Assembly: GCA_963816785.1 (NCBI GenBank)
Contig: CAWFLL010000004.1
Location: 682,001-746,000 of the forward strand
Origin: VRUE01 sp963816785
GTDB lineage: Bacteria; Actinomycetota; Thermoleophilia; Solirubrobacterales; 70-9
Direction: 5' to 3'
DNA length: 64,000 nt
Shown here: positions 28,448-36,969 of the stretch, one piece after another
Position numbering within the stretch: position 1 is the stretch's first letter
Layout: each line of letters begins with the position of its first letter
Position numbers and translations under genes: made by a program
The notes under the pieces: generated by a model
Told to the model about the DNA's origin: nothing
Databases searched by the model: none
Seen by the model: only the letters and a program-made list of their open reading frames with translations

Positions 28448-29629
28448 TCATTTCTGGGTCACCTCGATCCAGTCGCCCTCGCGGGCGGACTCGAGCACCG
28501 CCTCGGTGAGCCGCGCAGCCCGCAGCCCGTCCTGCAGCTGCGGCAGGCCCTCGGCCGGCTCCCCGCCGGCGATCGCCGCGTAGGTCTCGGCGACGAACGC
28601 ATCGAAGCAATCGTGGTATCCCTGCGGGTGGCCGCCCGGCAGGGTGACGTAGCGCCCGGCCTGCGGCGAGAGGGTGTCGAAATCGCGTGTGATGATCTCG
28701 GCCGCGGCCCGGTTTCGGACCGCCAGGGTCTCGGGGCGCTCCTGGTTGAAGGAGATCGTCTCGCTGCTGGTCGAGACCTCGAACCAGAGCAGGTTCTTGC
28801 GGCCGGCCGAGACCTGCGAGATCACGACCGACCCCGCCGCGCCCCGCTCGGTCTCGAACAGGACGATCGCGATGTCCTCGGTCTCGACGCTGCGAGATTC
28901 ACCGGCCGCCGTGCCACGCTCGAAGGAGGGCCCGGAGGAGCGCCGCCGCTCGTGATGGGCGATCGACGTGCGGGCGGTCAGCGCGGTGATCCGCTCCCCG
29001 CTCGCGAACTCGATCAGGTCGCACCAGTGGGAGCCGATGTCGGCGAAGGCCCGCGAGGCGCCGCCGAGGCCGCGATCGACGCGCCAGTTGTCGTCCTCGG
29101 CGGCGAGGAGCCAGTCCTGCAGGTATCCGCCGTGGATCAGCCGCACCTCGCCGGCGGCACCGGATCTGATCCGCGCCCGCGCCTCGCGAACCATCGGGTA
29201 GTAGCGGTAGACGAATGGAACGGTCGCAACCAGACCGGACCCGGCGGCGGCGGAGAGCAGCTCGGTCGCGCCGGCCACGTCGAGCGCGATCGGCTTCTCG
29301 CAGACGACGTGCTTGCCCGCTCTGAGCGCGGCCAGCGTCAGCGGGACATGGAGGTGGTTTGGGGTGCAGACGTGAACCACGTCGACCGCGTCGGAGGCAA
29401 TCAGCTCCTCGGCGCTGCCGAAGCCGCGCTCGGCGCCGAGCTCCCGCCGGGCCACCGCCGATCGCTCCGGCGTCGAGGCGGACACCGCCGCGACCGTCGC
29501 GCCGGCCACCCGGGCCGAGCGCGCGTGCACCCGGCCGATGAAGCCCGTGCCGACGATACCCACCCGCAGACCGCTTGCCGACTCGTGCGCCGGACGCGAA
29601 CCAACACCAAGGGCGCTGCCTTCCTCCAT
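28448..29629 (-). CDS. Gfo/Idh/MocA family oxidoreductase
   Basis: NAD(P)-dependent sugar or inositol dehydrogenase-like protein, 393 residues. The Rossmann motif is RVGIVGTGFIGRVHARSA at residues about 22-39, and the family signature CEKPIALDVAGATEL contains the catalytic Lys; GGASRAFADIGSHWCDLIEF supplies the active-site Asp/His pair. The first 20 residues before the Rossmann fold are probably unstructured, and a start nearer GTG at the fold is possible. A minus-strand terminator hairpin about 90 bp upstream suggests that a leader transcript ends or is attenuated before this gene. Confidence 0.88.
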   Translation of the reverse strand: MEEGSALGVGSRPAHESASGLRVGIVGTGFIGRVHARSARVAGATVAAVSASTPERSAVARRELGAERGFGSAEELIASDAVDVVHVCTPNHLHVPLTLAALRAGKHVVCEKPIALDVAGATELLSAAAGSGLVATVPFVYRYYPMVREARARIRSGAAGEVRLIHGGYLQDWLLAAEDDNWRVDRGLGGASRAFADIGSHWCDLIEFASGERITALTARTSIAHHERRRSSGPSFERGTAAGESRSVETEDIAIVLFETERGAAGSVVISQVSAGRKNLLWFEVSTSSETISFNQERPETLAVRNRAAAEIITRDFDTLSPQAGRYVTLPGGHPQGYHDCFDAFVAETYAAIAGGEPAEGLPQLQDGLRAARLTEAVLESAREGDWIEVTQK

Positions 29630-29721
29630 CGAAATCCGAACCTACCCGCTTCCTTCTGTGCGCGTCCAGCCGCGCGGATCTGGCCGCCAAGATCGGTCTC
29701 GCCCGGATCGGGCCGGAAAGA

Positions 29722-29749
29722 ATCAGGGCCGCCCGAGGGCGGCCCTGAT
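29722..29749 (-). terminator. Intrinsic terminator-like hairpin upstream of the oxidoreductase gene
   Basis: Perfect 12-bp stem (ATCAGGGCCGCC and its complement) with a 4-nt loop. On the minus strand it is followed by TTCTTTCC, a weak U-tract; on the plus strand no T-run follows. It would end transcripts arriving from 29750-29930 about 90 bp before the Gfo/Idh/MocA start. Confidence 0.6.
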
Positions 29750-29858
29750 CAGGTGCGTGGAATGGACGCGGGAACCGCGACCGGGAGGGACATGCCCGGC
29801 CTCCCTCGCCCACCGGTGCCCGGGTTGGATTCCGCGGGCGCCCGTACCCGTGCGGCGC

Positions 29859-29903
29859 CTAGCGGCCCTGCACCTCCAGTGTCCCGCAAAGCATGTGACT
29901 CAA
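29859..29903 (-). other. Putative leader mini-ORF behind an extended Shine-Dalgarno sequence
   Basis: AGAAAGGAGGTGGTCC at 29909-29924 (minus strand) is complementary to essentially the whole anti-SD tail of 16S rRNA, much stronger than any other site in the window. Eleven nt after it a TTG opens a 14-codon frame, LSHMLCGTLEVQGR, ending TAG. It is followed by GC-rich sequence and the hairpin at 29722-29749. The arrangement resembles a leader peptide/attenuator or a short stand-alone transcript. I do not recognise the peptide. The stretch 29630-29998 holds no other gene. Confidence 0.35.
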
Positions 29904-29936
29904 CGTAGGGACCACCTCCTTTCTCTGGTGATCACG

Positions 29937-30000
29937 ATTGAATCAGACGGCGCTGACCCTGCCGCTGCCGGTCGCGGTGCCCCGCGTCGCCTGATTCAAT
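29937..30000. promoter_or_regulatory. Perfect 10-bp inverted repeat flanking 44 bp
   Basis: ATTGAATCAG at 29937-29946 and CTGATTCAAT at 29991-30000. One arm sits next to the extended SD of the minus-strand mini-ORF, the other at the start of the glycosyltransferase frame, so the pair brackets the divergent promoter region. AT-rich arms in a GC-rich genome suggest paired operator sites; DNA looping by one regulator would fit. Confidence 0.45.
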
Positions 30001-30010
30001 GCCTGCGCGA

Positions 30011-30946
30011 ATGAGCGACGACACCGAGCCGTCGAGCGTTGCGAGGGGAGCTGGCGGGGACGAGACGGATGCCTCGCGGCCGCCCCTGTCGATCGTGATT
30101 CCCGCGCGCGATGGCCTGGTGGAGCTCGCGTCCGTTCTCGCGGCCCTCATTCCCTGCGCCGAGGAGTGCGGCGCGGAGGTGCTGATCGTGGGTGACGTCG
30201 ATGAGACGAAGCCGCCGCCCGGCGCACGCGTCCGCCTGATCCAGATGCCCGGGCCCGACATCCTGATCCTCCGCCGCCAGGGGCTGGCGGAGGCCAGCGG
30301 GGAGGTGGTGGCGATCGGCGAGGACCATGCCGTGCCGAGGCCGGACTGGTGCGGGGCCGTGATCCGCGCTCACGCCGAGCGGCCCGAGGCGGCGGCGGTG
30401 GTCGGTTGCCTGGTCAACGCGACCGACGCGACCCTCGCCGGGCGGGCCAACTTCCTCGCCTTCGCCGCCCCCTGGCAGCCCCCGATGGCAACCCTGCCCG
30501 GCGGCCGTCCCCCGCCCTCCTCGACGCTTTCCCTCAAGCGCGGCGTGCTCCGGGGCATCGGGTCCGAGGCCCCCGGCTGGTTCGAGGCCGGCCTGATCCC
30601 CGCCCTGTTCGAAGAAGGAAGGATGGTCGCCGACGAAAGGGTCGTCGTCGATCACTTCCAGGACAACGGCAGCGTCTGGTCGATCCGGAATGCATTTCAC
30701 AGCGCCCGCTCCTCCTACGGCTACGAGCGCACGAAGCGCGACCCCGCGGGTCGGCGCGAGCTCGCCCGCTGGGCCGTCAGCGGAATCCCGCGCCGTCTCC
30801 GCCAGGAGGCGCGCGAAGGCCTGAGGGGGTCTCGGATGAACACCTCGGAGTCGGCCCTGATCTCGCTGATCGCCCTCGCCGCCGGCCTCGGGGCAGCGGC
30901 GGGGTTGATGATCGGCCCCGGGCGCTCGGCCGACCGGGTGGCATAG
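30011..30946 (+). CDS. Glycosyltransferase family 2-like protein with C-terminal membrane anchor
   Basis: 311-residue GT-A type protein. PLSIVIPARDGLVELASVL is the N-terminal nucleotide-sugar-binding strand and loop; VAIGEDHAVPRPDW resembles the Asp-containing metal-binding region (here E-D-H rather than D-x-D). Residues about 285-305 (ALISLIALAAGLGAAAGLMI) form a membrane anchor. An alternative in-frame ATG at 29999 lies within the inverted repeat; 30011 is preferred but neither has a clear ribosome-binding site. Acceptor and sugar unknown. Confidence 0.72.
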   Translation: MSDDTEPSSVARGAGGDETDASRPPLSIVIPARDGLVELASVLAALIPCAEECGAEVLIVGDVDETKPPPGARVRLIQMPGPDILILRRQGLAEASGEVVAIGEDHAVPRPDWCGAVIRAHAERPEAAAVVGCLVNATDATLAGRANFLAFAAPWQPPMATLPGGRPPPSSTLSLKRGVLRGIGSEAPGWFEAGLIPALFEEGRMVADERVVVDHFQDNGSVWSIRNAFHSARSSYGYERTKRDPAGRRELARWAVSGIPRRLRQEAREGLRGSRMNTSESALISLIALAAGLGAAAGLMIGPGRSADRVA

Positions 30947-30973
30947 CCCCCGGCCCACGGAGCTGCATCGCTC

Positions 30974-32239
30974 TCATCCGGCCTGCGCCACGGCGCCGGC
31001 GTCGGGCGCTCCGAGGGTGTCCGCGGGGGCGTTCTCCCGCCGGGACAGGGCAAGGAAAGGCAGGGCCAGGGTCGAGATCCCCGCCGCAAGCAGATAGGAC
31101 GGGGCGTATCCCCACACGTCGGCGGCCCTGCCGAGCACCGGCTGGGCCCAGACCCCTCCCGTCGAGGACATCATCGAGTCGAACGAGAGGATCGTCGCCC
31201 GCTGTCGCGAGGGGATCAGGCCGTTGAGGTAGGCCTGCCTGATCGGCGTCGTCGCCGCGAACAGCAGGCCCCAGACCACGATCAATCCCAGCACCGCCCA
31301 GAAGCTGTTGACGATGCCGATCAGGCCGAGCGCGAGGACGCTGAGCGCCGCGGTGGCGATCAGCGCCGAGGTGCGGCGCTGAAAACGGCGGCGGATCCGC
31401 GGGGCGGCCACCCCACCCGCTATCTGCGCGCCGGCGACGATCGCCGCCACCAGTCCCGCGATCTGGTAGGCGTGCGGGTCGCCGTAGAGCTCCAGCAGGT
31501 AGGGCTGGAGGGCGTAGAAGGCGTAGATGCCGACCCCGCCCGTGAACAGGGCCTCGACCATCAACCACTTGACCGCCGGGACCCGCCAGCCGTACTCGAT
31601 CGAATTGGAGGCGATCTTCCGCATCTCGGCCAGGGGGCGACCGCCCTTCTCTGGGGTGAAGCCGGTGTCGTGCATGAGCCTGAAAGCGACCCCGAACATC
31701 ACGATCAGGACCAGGCCGCGGAGCACGAACGGAACCCCGAGGCTGGTCTGCTGGGCGATCAGGCCCCCGGCCACGGAGCCGGTCAGCATCCCCGCTCCGG
31801 TGACGATCTGCCCGCGGCCGAACACGGTCTCCATCTGGCCCCGAAAGCCCGTCGCGGTCAGGGCATCGACCAGCCAGGCCTCGACCGCGCCCGAGAAGAA
31901 GGTGAAGCCGAGACCGAGCAGCATCGAGGCGATGGCCCACTGCCAGAGCGGCGCCTCGACCTGCCACAGGAGCACGTAGAGGAAGGTCGACGCGGTCAGC
32001 GTCAGCGTGCCGAGCAGATAGGAGGTCCGGCGCCCGACGGTGTCGGCGACGATCCCGGTCGGGACCTCGAACAGCACCATCCCGGCGGTGAAGAACGCGT
32101 TCGCCGCGAACGCCTCGAGGTTGGAGAGGCCCGCATCGAGCAGGAAGATCGTGTTGATCCCCCAGATCAGGGAGGCAGCCAGGGTGTTCCCGAGGAGCAG
32201 GGTCAGGTAGGCCCGTTCGACCGAGCGCGGCGTCGGCAT
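30974..32239 (-). CDS. MFS transporter
   Basis: Twelve-helix major facilitator of 421 residues. NAFFTAGMVLFEVPTGIVAD followed by TVGRRTSYLLG is the cytoplasmic loop 2-3 signature region (G-x3-D-x2-G-R-R). It belongs to the drug/metabolite efflux-like branch with a second half starting near SNSIEYGWRVPAVKWL. The lipoprotein gene at 32690-32250 lies 10 bp upstream on the same strand. Substrate not predictable. Confidence 0.85.
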   Translation of the reverse strand: MPTPRSVERAYLTLLLGNTLAASLIWGINTIFLLDAGLSNLEAFAANAFFTAGMVLFEVPTGIVADTVGRRTSYLLGTLTLTASTFLYVLLWQVEAPLWQWAIASMLLGLGFTFFSGAVEAWLVDALTATGFRGQMETVFGRGQIVTGAGMLTGSVAGGLIAQQTSLGVPFVLRGLVLIVMFGVAFRLMHDTGFTPEKGGRPLAEMRKIASNSIEYGWRVPAVKWLMVEALFTGGVGIYAFYALQPYLLELYGDPHAYQIAGLVAAIVAGAQIAGGVAAPRIRRRFQRRTSALIATAALSVLALGLIGIVNSFWAVLGLIVVWGLLFAATTPIRQAYLNGLIPSRQRATILSFDSMMSSTGGVWAQPVLGRAADVWGYAPSYLLAAGISTLALPFLALSRRENAPADTLGAPDAGAVAQAG

Positions 32240-32249
32240 CGGCTCAGGC

Positions 32250-32690
32250 TCAGCCCCCGCCCCGCCCCGCGACGTGCAGCTCGGTCGCGTGGATCTGGCT
32301 CTGGCCGTAGGAGCCGGTCTGGAGCGGCCCGGCGGCGCTGATCAGGTCCCCCGGTCCCGGAAGAGGGTGGGGACGGAGGCCCCTTCTCACGTCGATCGCG
32401 GTCAGGCCCGGCAGGGTGATGCCCTGCGGGTCGACGATCACGAAGTGGGCGTCGCCGTCGCCGTCCGGGTCGACCCGCTCGACGTAGGTGATCCGGCCCT
32501 CGGTGGTGCGGCAGTGGGGCAGCTCGGGGCGGCAGGTCGAGGGGGCCACCGTTTCCGGTGGGTCCGCGGCGCGGCGCACCGTTGGAGATCCCGCCGTGCT
32601 GCTGTCCTGGCCGCAGCCGGACACCGCGGCGAGCGCTGCGGTGCCGGCCACGAGCGAAACTAGCCGCGTCCTCTGGACCTGCCTGCGCAT
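32250..32690 (-). CDS. Putative lipoprotein
   Basis: 146-residue protein with a lipobox, ALAAVSGC, so the mature protein would start at Cys about residue 26 and be lipid-anchored on the outer face of the membrane. The remainder (VERVDPDGDGDAHFVIVDP, TAIDVRRGLRPHPLPGPGDL) looks like a small OB-like beta-barrel; no named family recognised. It lies 10 bp before the MFS transporter gene and is probably co-transcribed with it. Confidence 0.7.
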   Translation of the reverse strand: MRRQVQRTRLVSLVAGTAALAAVSGCGQDSSTAGSPTVRRAADPPETVAPSTCRPELPHCRTTEGRITYVERVDPDGDGDAHFVIVDPQGITLPGLTAIDVRRGLRPHPLPGPGDLISAAGPLQTGSYGQSQIHATELHVAGRGGG

Positions 32691-32738
32691 GAGGGGACGA
32701 CGATACGCACCGGGCCCCGCGGCCAGCCGCTGCGGCCG

Positions 32739-33647
32739 TCAGTGCTCGCCCAGCCTCCGCAGGGCGCGGTACTCCTCGACGGTGAGGGGCCTGCCGCGGA
32801 CGGTCGAAAGAGCAGGCTGACCGTCGAGATAGGCCTCCTCGTTCCGCCGCCAGACACGCAGATAGCGGTAGAACGGGACGACCGGGTGCAGGTGATGGAC
32901 GAGGTGGTAGTTCTGGTACAGCAGCAGCGGCGAGAGCCAGCGCTCTGAGCCGATTCGGTTCCGCGTCGTCTTCAGCCCGTCCTCCGACGGGCGCAGGTGG
33001 AGGCCGTGGTGCGGGAGGTAGTCGAAGGCGAAGGCGAGCCAGAGCAGGGCCAGGCGCTGCGGGATCAGGGCGTAGACGAGCAGGTCGACGAAACCGCCGC
33101 GGGCAATTACGAAGACCATCAGCGCGAGGACCACGGTCGATTGGAGAATCGATTCGACCTTCTCCGACAGCGGTCGCCCGCCGAACCGCCGCAGGTAGAA
33201 GGCGAGGTAGTTCCAGTCGACCGTCACCCAGCGCAGCGATCTCTGCCAGGCCGGCCCCTCCATCGTCCAGTGGTCGGGGTCTGAGCCGTCCTCATGGTTG
33301 GTGAAGCGGTGGTGCTGCATGTGGATGAAGCGCCAGACGCCGAAGCTCGCGGCGGGGGTGATGAAGGGCGTCGAGACGCGGCCGATCCAGAGATTGAGGG
33401 TCCTGTTCGAGGAGGCCGCGGAATGGGCCGCGTCGTGGGCGACCGTGAAGAAGAGATAGGAGGCGATCGCGTTGAGCACCACCGAGACCGGCGCGGGCAG
33501 GGTGCCGTCGAGGCCGAGCAGCGTCGAGGCGGCGGCGAGCCCGGCGGCGCCGAACAGGAGGGCCAGGGTCGGCCACGCGATCAGGGGAACCCGCTCGGCC
33601 GGGTCAGGGATCACCGTGCGCGTGACGGGACTCGCCTCGGCGGGCAT
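32739..33647 (-). CDS. Fatty-acid desaturase/carotenoid hydroxylase-type membrane di-iron protein
   Basis: 302-residue integral membrane enzyme. The three histidine clusters that bind the two irons are present: HDAAH, HMQHHRFTNHED and HLVHHLHP. Four hydrophobic segments surround them (residues about 25-45, 55-72, 170-190, 195-215). The HDxxH / HxxHH / HxxHH layout fits the beta-carotene hydroxylase and acyl-lipid desaturase group; the choice between them cannot be made. The next upstream gene is an epimerase/reductase 35 bp away, same strand. Confidence 0.83.
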   Translation of the reverse strand: MPAEASPVTRTVIPDPAERVPLIAWPTLALLFGAAGLAAASTLLGLDGTLPAPVSVVLNAIASYLFFTVAHDAAHSAASSNRTLNLWIGRVSTPFITPAASFGVWRFIHMQHHRFTNHEDGSDPDHWTMEGPAWQRSLRWVTVDWNYLAFYLRRFGGRPLSEKVESILQSTVVLALMVFVIARGGFVDLLVYALIPQRLALLWLAFAFDYLPHHGLHLRPSEDGLKTTRNRIGSERWLSPLLLYQNYHLVHHLHPVVPFYRYLRVWRRNEEAYLDGQPALSTVRGRPLTVEEYRALRRLGEH

Positions 33648-33682
33648 GGCGGAGACGGTACATCACCCGCCGAGGGCGGCGA

Positions 33683-34696
33683 TCAGGCGTCGGCAAGCAT
33701 GCTGCGGGCGGTGTCGAGGACCGTGTCCCGGGTCGGGCGGGGTGCCCATCCGAGGAGTGTCTTGGCCTTCTCGCTCGAGTATTCGATCCTGCGGCCGAGT
33801 TGGCCCACCACGCCGCGGACCCCGGGATCGAACAGCGCCATCGCCCTGACGGCGATGTTCGGCACGGACCGGCTCGGCACCTTGGCGGCCGCGGATCCGA
33901 GCTCCTCGCGCAGGACCTCGGCGACCTCCGCCATCCACATGAAGCGCTCGACGGCGATGAAGCGCTCGCCGCCCGCGCCGGGGGCGGCGAGCGCCCTGAT
34001 CTGGAGGTCGGCGACGTCGCGGACGTCGACGAAGCTCCACCCGATCCTCGGCACGCCGGGCATTCCCCTCAGCAACCGTTCGATCGCCTGCAGCGAGAAG
34101 GAGCGATCCTCGCTCAGGACCGGGCCGAGGATCGCGCCCGGGTTCACCACCGCCACCCGGCCCTCATCTCCCCCCTCCCGGGCCAGGTCCCAGGCGGCCC
34201 GCTCGGCGATCGTCTTCGACCTCACGTACGGGGAGAGCTCGTCGCTGGAGAGATCGGTCCAGTCCTCCTCGGTCCGTTTCTCCGAAAGCGGTCTGGCGCT
34301 GCCGGCGACCGCGGCGACCGATGAGGTGATGACGACCCGCTCGACGCCACTCGCCAGGCTCGCGCGGAGGACCCGCAGCGTCCCGTCGCGAGCGGGCACG
34401 ATCAGTTCATCGGGGTCCTTCGGCTGGGCGGGCGGGAACGGCGAGGCGACGTGGAGGACGTGGTCGCACCCATCGACCGCCTCCTCCCAGCCCTCGTCGC
34501 GAAGCAGGTCGGCGGCATGGAACGTGAGGCGATCGCCGGGATCGACCTCGGAGCCGACCGCAGCGCGGACCTGCGGCTCACGGTCGAGATTCCGGACCGT
34601 CGTGCGGACGCGATGGCCGCGTCGCAGCAACTCGATCACGCACCAGCTGCCCAGGAATCCCGAGCCGCCCGTGACGAGGACCGTCTTCTCATCCAC
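33683..34696 (-). CDS. NAD-dependent epimerase/aldehyde reductase (extended SDR, DFR-like)
   Basis: 337-residue extended SDR. VLVTGGSGFLGSWCVIELLRRG is the cofactor-binding GxxGxxG fold, VVITSSVAAVAG the catalytic Ser strand, and SPYVRSKTIAERAAW the Tyr-x3-Lys active site. Sequence order (NLDREPQVR, HVASPFPP) matches the dihydroflavonol-4-reductase/aldehyde reductase branch, where typical substrates are carbonyl compounds. Followed by the desaturase-like gene. Confidence 0.87.
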   Translation of the reverse strand: MDEKTVLVTGGSGFLGSWCVIELLRRGHRVRTTVRNLDREPQVRAAVGSEVDPGDRLTFHAADLLRDEGWEEAVDGCDHVLHVASPFPPAQPKDPDELIVPARDGTLRVLRASLASGVERVVITSSVAAVAGSARPLSEKRTEEDWTDLSSDELSPYVRSKTIAERAAWDLAREGGDEGRVAVVNPGAILGPVLSEDRSFSLQAIERLLRGMPGVPRIGWSFVDVRDVADLQIRALAAPGAGGERFIAVERFMWMAEVAEVLREELGSAAAKVPSRSVPNIAVRAMALFDPGVRGVVGQLGRRIEYSSEKAKTLLGWAPRPTRDTVLDTARSMLADA

Positions 34697-34754
34697 CGGC
34701 GAGAAGGCTACTCCTGCCGTTGCGAGCGGGATGAGGCGGCGCTAGGTTGACCGG

Positions 34755-35049
34755 GTGAGGCGAGTCAATCGTCGTCAGCTACGAAGTCCAACCGTCCGAA
34801 AACGCGGGGGAACCTGGCTTCTGGGGCCATTTCGCGACGACGTCCTCGACGGAGGAAGATGGCGCCGACGACGTCGGTCCCGATCGGCCCGACGACAGCT
34901 TCTCCGGCGGCCCCGGGAACGACCGGATCCTCGCCAACGACGACGACAAGGACAACCGGATCGATTGCGGCCCGGGCAGGCGCGACGTCGCCCTGATCGA
35001 CCGGGTCGACCCGAAGCCGAAGCACTGCGACAGGGTCAGGGTCGGCTGA
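34755..35049 (+). CDS. Small Asp-rich RTX-like protein (probably one frameshift)
   Basis: About 97 residues. The frame from GTG at 34755 (VRRV...) meets the well-conserved remainder only if one A of the pair at 34767-34768 is removed, giving VVSYEVQPSENAG. The C-terminal half has one RTX-type nonapeptide, SGGPGNDRILANDD, then DNRIDCGPGRRD and DPKPKHCDRV, closely like the tail of calcium-binding RTX proteins. No signal peptide is visible. It overlaps the end of the convergent acetyltransferase gene by 14 bp. Could be a remnant of a larger protein. Confidence 0.45.
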
Positions 35050-35542
35050 TCGCCGGGGCATCGGCGGCGACCCGTCGCAGCCCGTCCCCGTCGAGCCGCA
35101 TCGTCTTCCAGTCGCTCAGGTGTCTGGCGCCGAGGCCCTCGTAGAAGGCGATCGCCGGCTCGTTCCAGTCGAGGACGACCCAATCGAGTCGCTCGTAGCC
35201 GCGTTCGGCGGCGACCGTCGCCACGGCCGCGAACAGCGCGCGGCCGATCCCGTCCCCGCGCCACTCCGGTCGCACGAAGACGTCCTCGCACCAGAGGCCG
35301 GGCCAGCAGAGGAAGCTCGAGAAGGTCGTGAAGTAGATCGCGTAGCCGACCACGTTCTCCCCGACCTCGGCGATCAGCGCCTCCGCGGCGCCGAGCTCGA
35401 AGATGGACTGTTCCAGCTTGCGCTCGTCCCCGACCACCCTGTCCGAGAGCCGCTCGTAGGAGGCCAGCTCAGTGATCATCGCCAGCAGCTCCGCGATGTC
35501 GCCGCGCTCGACCGGTCGGATCGCAAAGCCCTCGCTCGCCAT
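35036..35542 (-). CDS. GNAT acetyltransferase, diamine N-acetyltransferase-like
   Basis: 168-residue GNAT-fold enzyme using acetyl-CoA. Residues about 20-50 (MITELASYERLSDRVVGDER) and the acetyl-CoA loop RPEWRGDGIGRALF followed by RLDWVVLDWNEPAIAFYEGLGA are the pattern of SSAT-type spermidine/spermine or thialysine N-acetyltransferases. It lies 9 bp downstream of an agmatinase-family gene on the same strand, which supports a role in polyamine metabolism. Confidence 0.83.
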   Translation of the reverse strand: MASEGFAIRPVERGDIAELLAMITELASYERLSDRVVGDERKLEQSIFELGAAEALIAEVGENVVGYAIYFTTFSSFLCWPGLWCEDVFVRPEWRGDGIGRALFAAVATVAAERGYERLDWVVLDWNEPAIAFYEGLGARHLSDWKTMRLDGDGLRRVAADAPAISRP

Positions 35543-35551
35543 CGGAAAACC

Positions 35552-36520
35552 CTAGCCGCGCTGCTCGAAGATCTCGCTGAGGAAGTGGGTGACGATCCAG
35601 GTGGCGACGCGCGCCGTAGTACCGGAGGGATCGCGCGCCGGGTTGAGCTCGACCACGTCGAACCCGATCACCCGCCCGCGGCGGGCGAGCGCGACCAGGA
35701 TCGCGCGCAGCGCCCGGTAGTCGAGGCCACCCGGCTCGGGTAGGGAGTGCCCCGGCGCCAGCGAGGAGTCGAGCACGTCGAGGTCGATCGAGACGTAGAG
35801 AGCCGCCGCCTCGGCGACCGTCTCACCCACCATCGTGTCGGCCCCGCGCTCCAAAACCTCGAGGCTGGTCGCCCACCGCCCCCCGAGCTCCCTGATGCCC
35901 TCGACCTCGACCCGGTCGACGTTCCGGATCCCGAGAGCGGTGACGGTGCCGGTGAACGGCAGCTCGGCCAGCCGCCTCAGCTGGCTCGCGCCGGTGAGGC
36001 GCGAGCCATCCAGCTCGTCGAGGAAATCGGCGTGGGCGTCGACGTGGACGACGTCGAAGTCGCCCAGCGCCTCCATCCCCAGGCCGAGCGGGTAGCTGAT
36101 CGAGTGATCGCCGCCGACCGCGACCATCAGGGCTCCGCGCTCGGCGATCCCCCTCGCGGCGGCGGTGATGCGCGCGTAGTTCGCCTCCGTGTCCGAGCCC
36201 TGGATCACAACGTCGCCGACGTCCGCCATCGTCACGCCGGCCAGGTAGTCGCGATCGGCCTCCACGTCGTACCAGCCCTCCGCCCCCGCATCGCCTCCGC
36301 CGCCATCCTCTCGCGGGTAGTAGAACTGGGCATAGGTCGCCTCGCGGGCCGCGGCGGGGCCCGCCCGCTGGCCGGTCGGAATCCCCGGCTCGGGCGTGCC
36401 GCCGTCGTATGGGACGCCGAGGAACGCCACCTGGGCATCGAGGGAGTCGAGCCGGCCCATGCTGGGAACCCCGAAGAACGTCCTCGGCGCGGGGTCCGTC
36501 AGAACCGAAGTGGCCTCCAC
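35552..36520 (-). CDS. Ureohydrolase (agmatinase/arginase family)
   Basis: Binuclear manganese hydrolase of about 322 residues that splits urea from a guanidino compound such as agmatine. Metal ligands are visible in VGGDHSISYPLG, VHVDAHADFLDE and SIDLDVLDSS; the last usually ends in Asp-Pro, here Asp-Ser. GTG at 36520 is chosen as start: the longer frame to 36583 would run into the ribosome-binding site of the divergent gene, and ATG at 36462 would remove the conserved FFGVPSMGR lead-in. Neighbouring acetyltransferase points to polyamine breakdown or modification. Confidence 0.85.
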   Translation of the reverse strand: MEATSVLTDPAPRTFFGVPSMGRLDSLDAQVAFLGVPYDGGTPEPGIPTGQRAGPAAAREATYAQFYYPREDGGGGDAGAEGWYDVEADRDYLAGVTMADVGDVVIQGSDTEANYARITAAARGIAERGALMVAVGGDHSISYPLGLGMEALGDFDVVHVDAHADFLDELDGSRLTGASQLRRLAELPFTGTVTALGIRNVDRVEVEGIRELGGRWATSLEVLERGADTMVGETVAEAAALYVSIDLDVLDSSLAPGHSLPEPGGLDYRALRAILVALARRGRVIGFDVVELNPARDPSGTTARVATWIVTHFLSEIFEQRG

Positions 36521-36575
36521 GACGGAAAGTGTCGCGGACTCAGCGAGAATGTGAGCCGAGAAGGAGAGTTTGGAT

Positions 36576-36938
36576 ATGCCCACGCCTTTCAGCGAGCGCT
36601 CGCGGCCGGCCCAGGTCCTGCTGGCCGGAGTTGTTCCGTTCCTATTCGGAGCCGTCCTCGGAGTGGTTCTGGGGATCTCCGCCGCCGCCTACTGGGGTCT
36701 GTCGGCCCTCGCGGCGATCGGTGGGGTGCTCGCCGGGCTCGAGCATCGGGATGCCCGGGGCGGCGCCAAGCGGGGGCTGGTCGGCGGCGGCCTGTACGGG
36801 CTCGGCATCCTGATCGCGCACGCGATCACGGGCACCGATGCAAAGGTCTCGCTCGGCGAGTTCCCACCGCTGCTGATCGTGATCACCGCGATCATCGGTG
36901 CGCTCCTCGGGGCGCTCGGTGGACGTCTTTCGCGCTAG
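36576..36938 (+). CDS. Small membrane protein of unknown function
   Basis: 120 residues with four hydrophobic helices (VLLAGVVPFLFGAVLGVVLG, AAYWGLSALAAIGGVLAGL, LVGGGLYGLGILIAHAI, PPLLIVITAIIGALLGAL) and short charged loops. ATG at 36576 with AAGGAG 10 nt upstream is preferred over TTG at 36570. No family recognised. Divergent from the ureohydrolase gene. Confidence 0.7.
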   Translation: MPTPFSERSRPAQVLLAGVVPFLFGAVLGVVLGISAAAYWGLSALAAIGGVLAGLEHRDARGGAKRGLVGGGLYGLGILIAHAITGTDAKVSLGEFPPLLIVITAIIGALLGALGGRLSR

Positions 36939-36969
36939 CTCTTGGAATTCCCGTTGCAAAAGAGCTGGC

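Noticed and set aside
29909..29924. Possible remnant of a 16S rRNA 3' end
   Set aside because: Only 16 nt match the anti-SD region and no other rRNA sequence is nearby; an extended Shine-Dalgarno on the minus strand explains it better.
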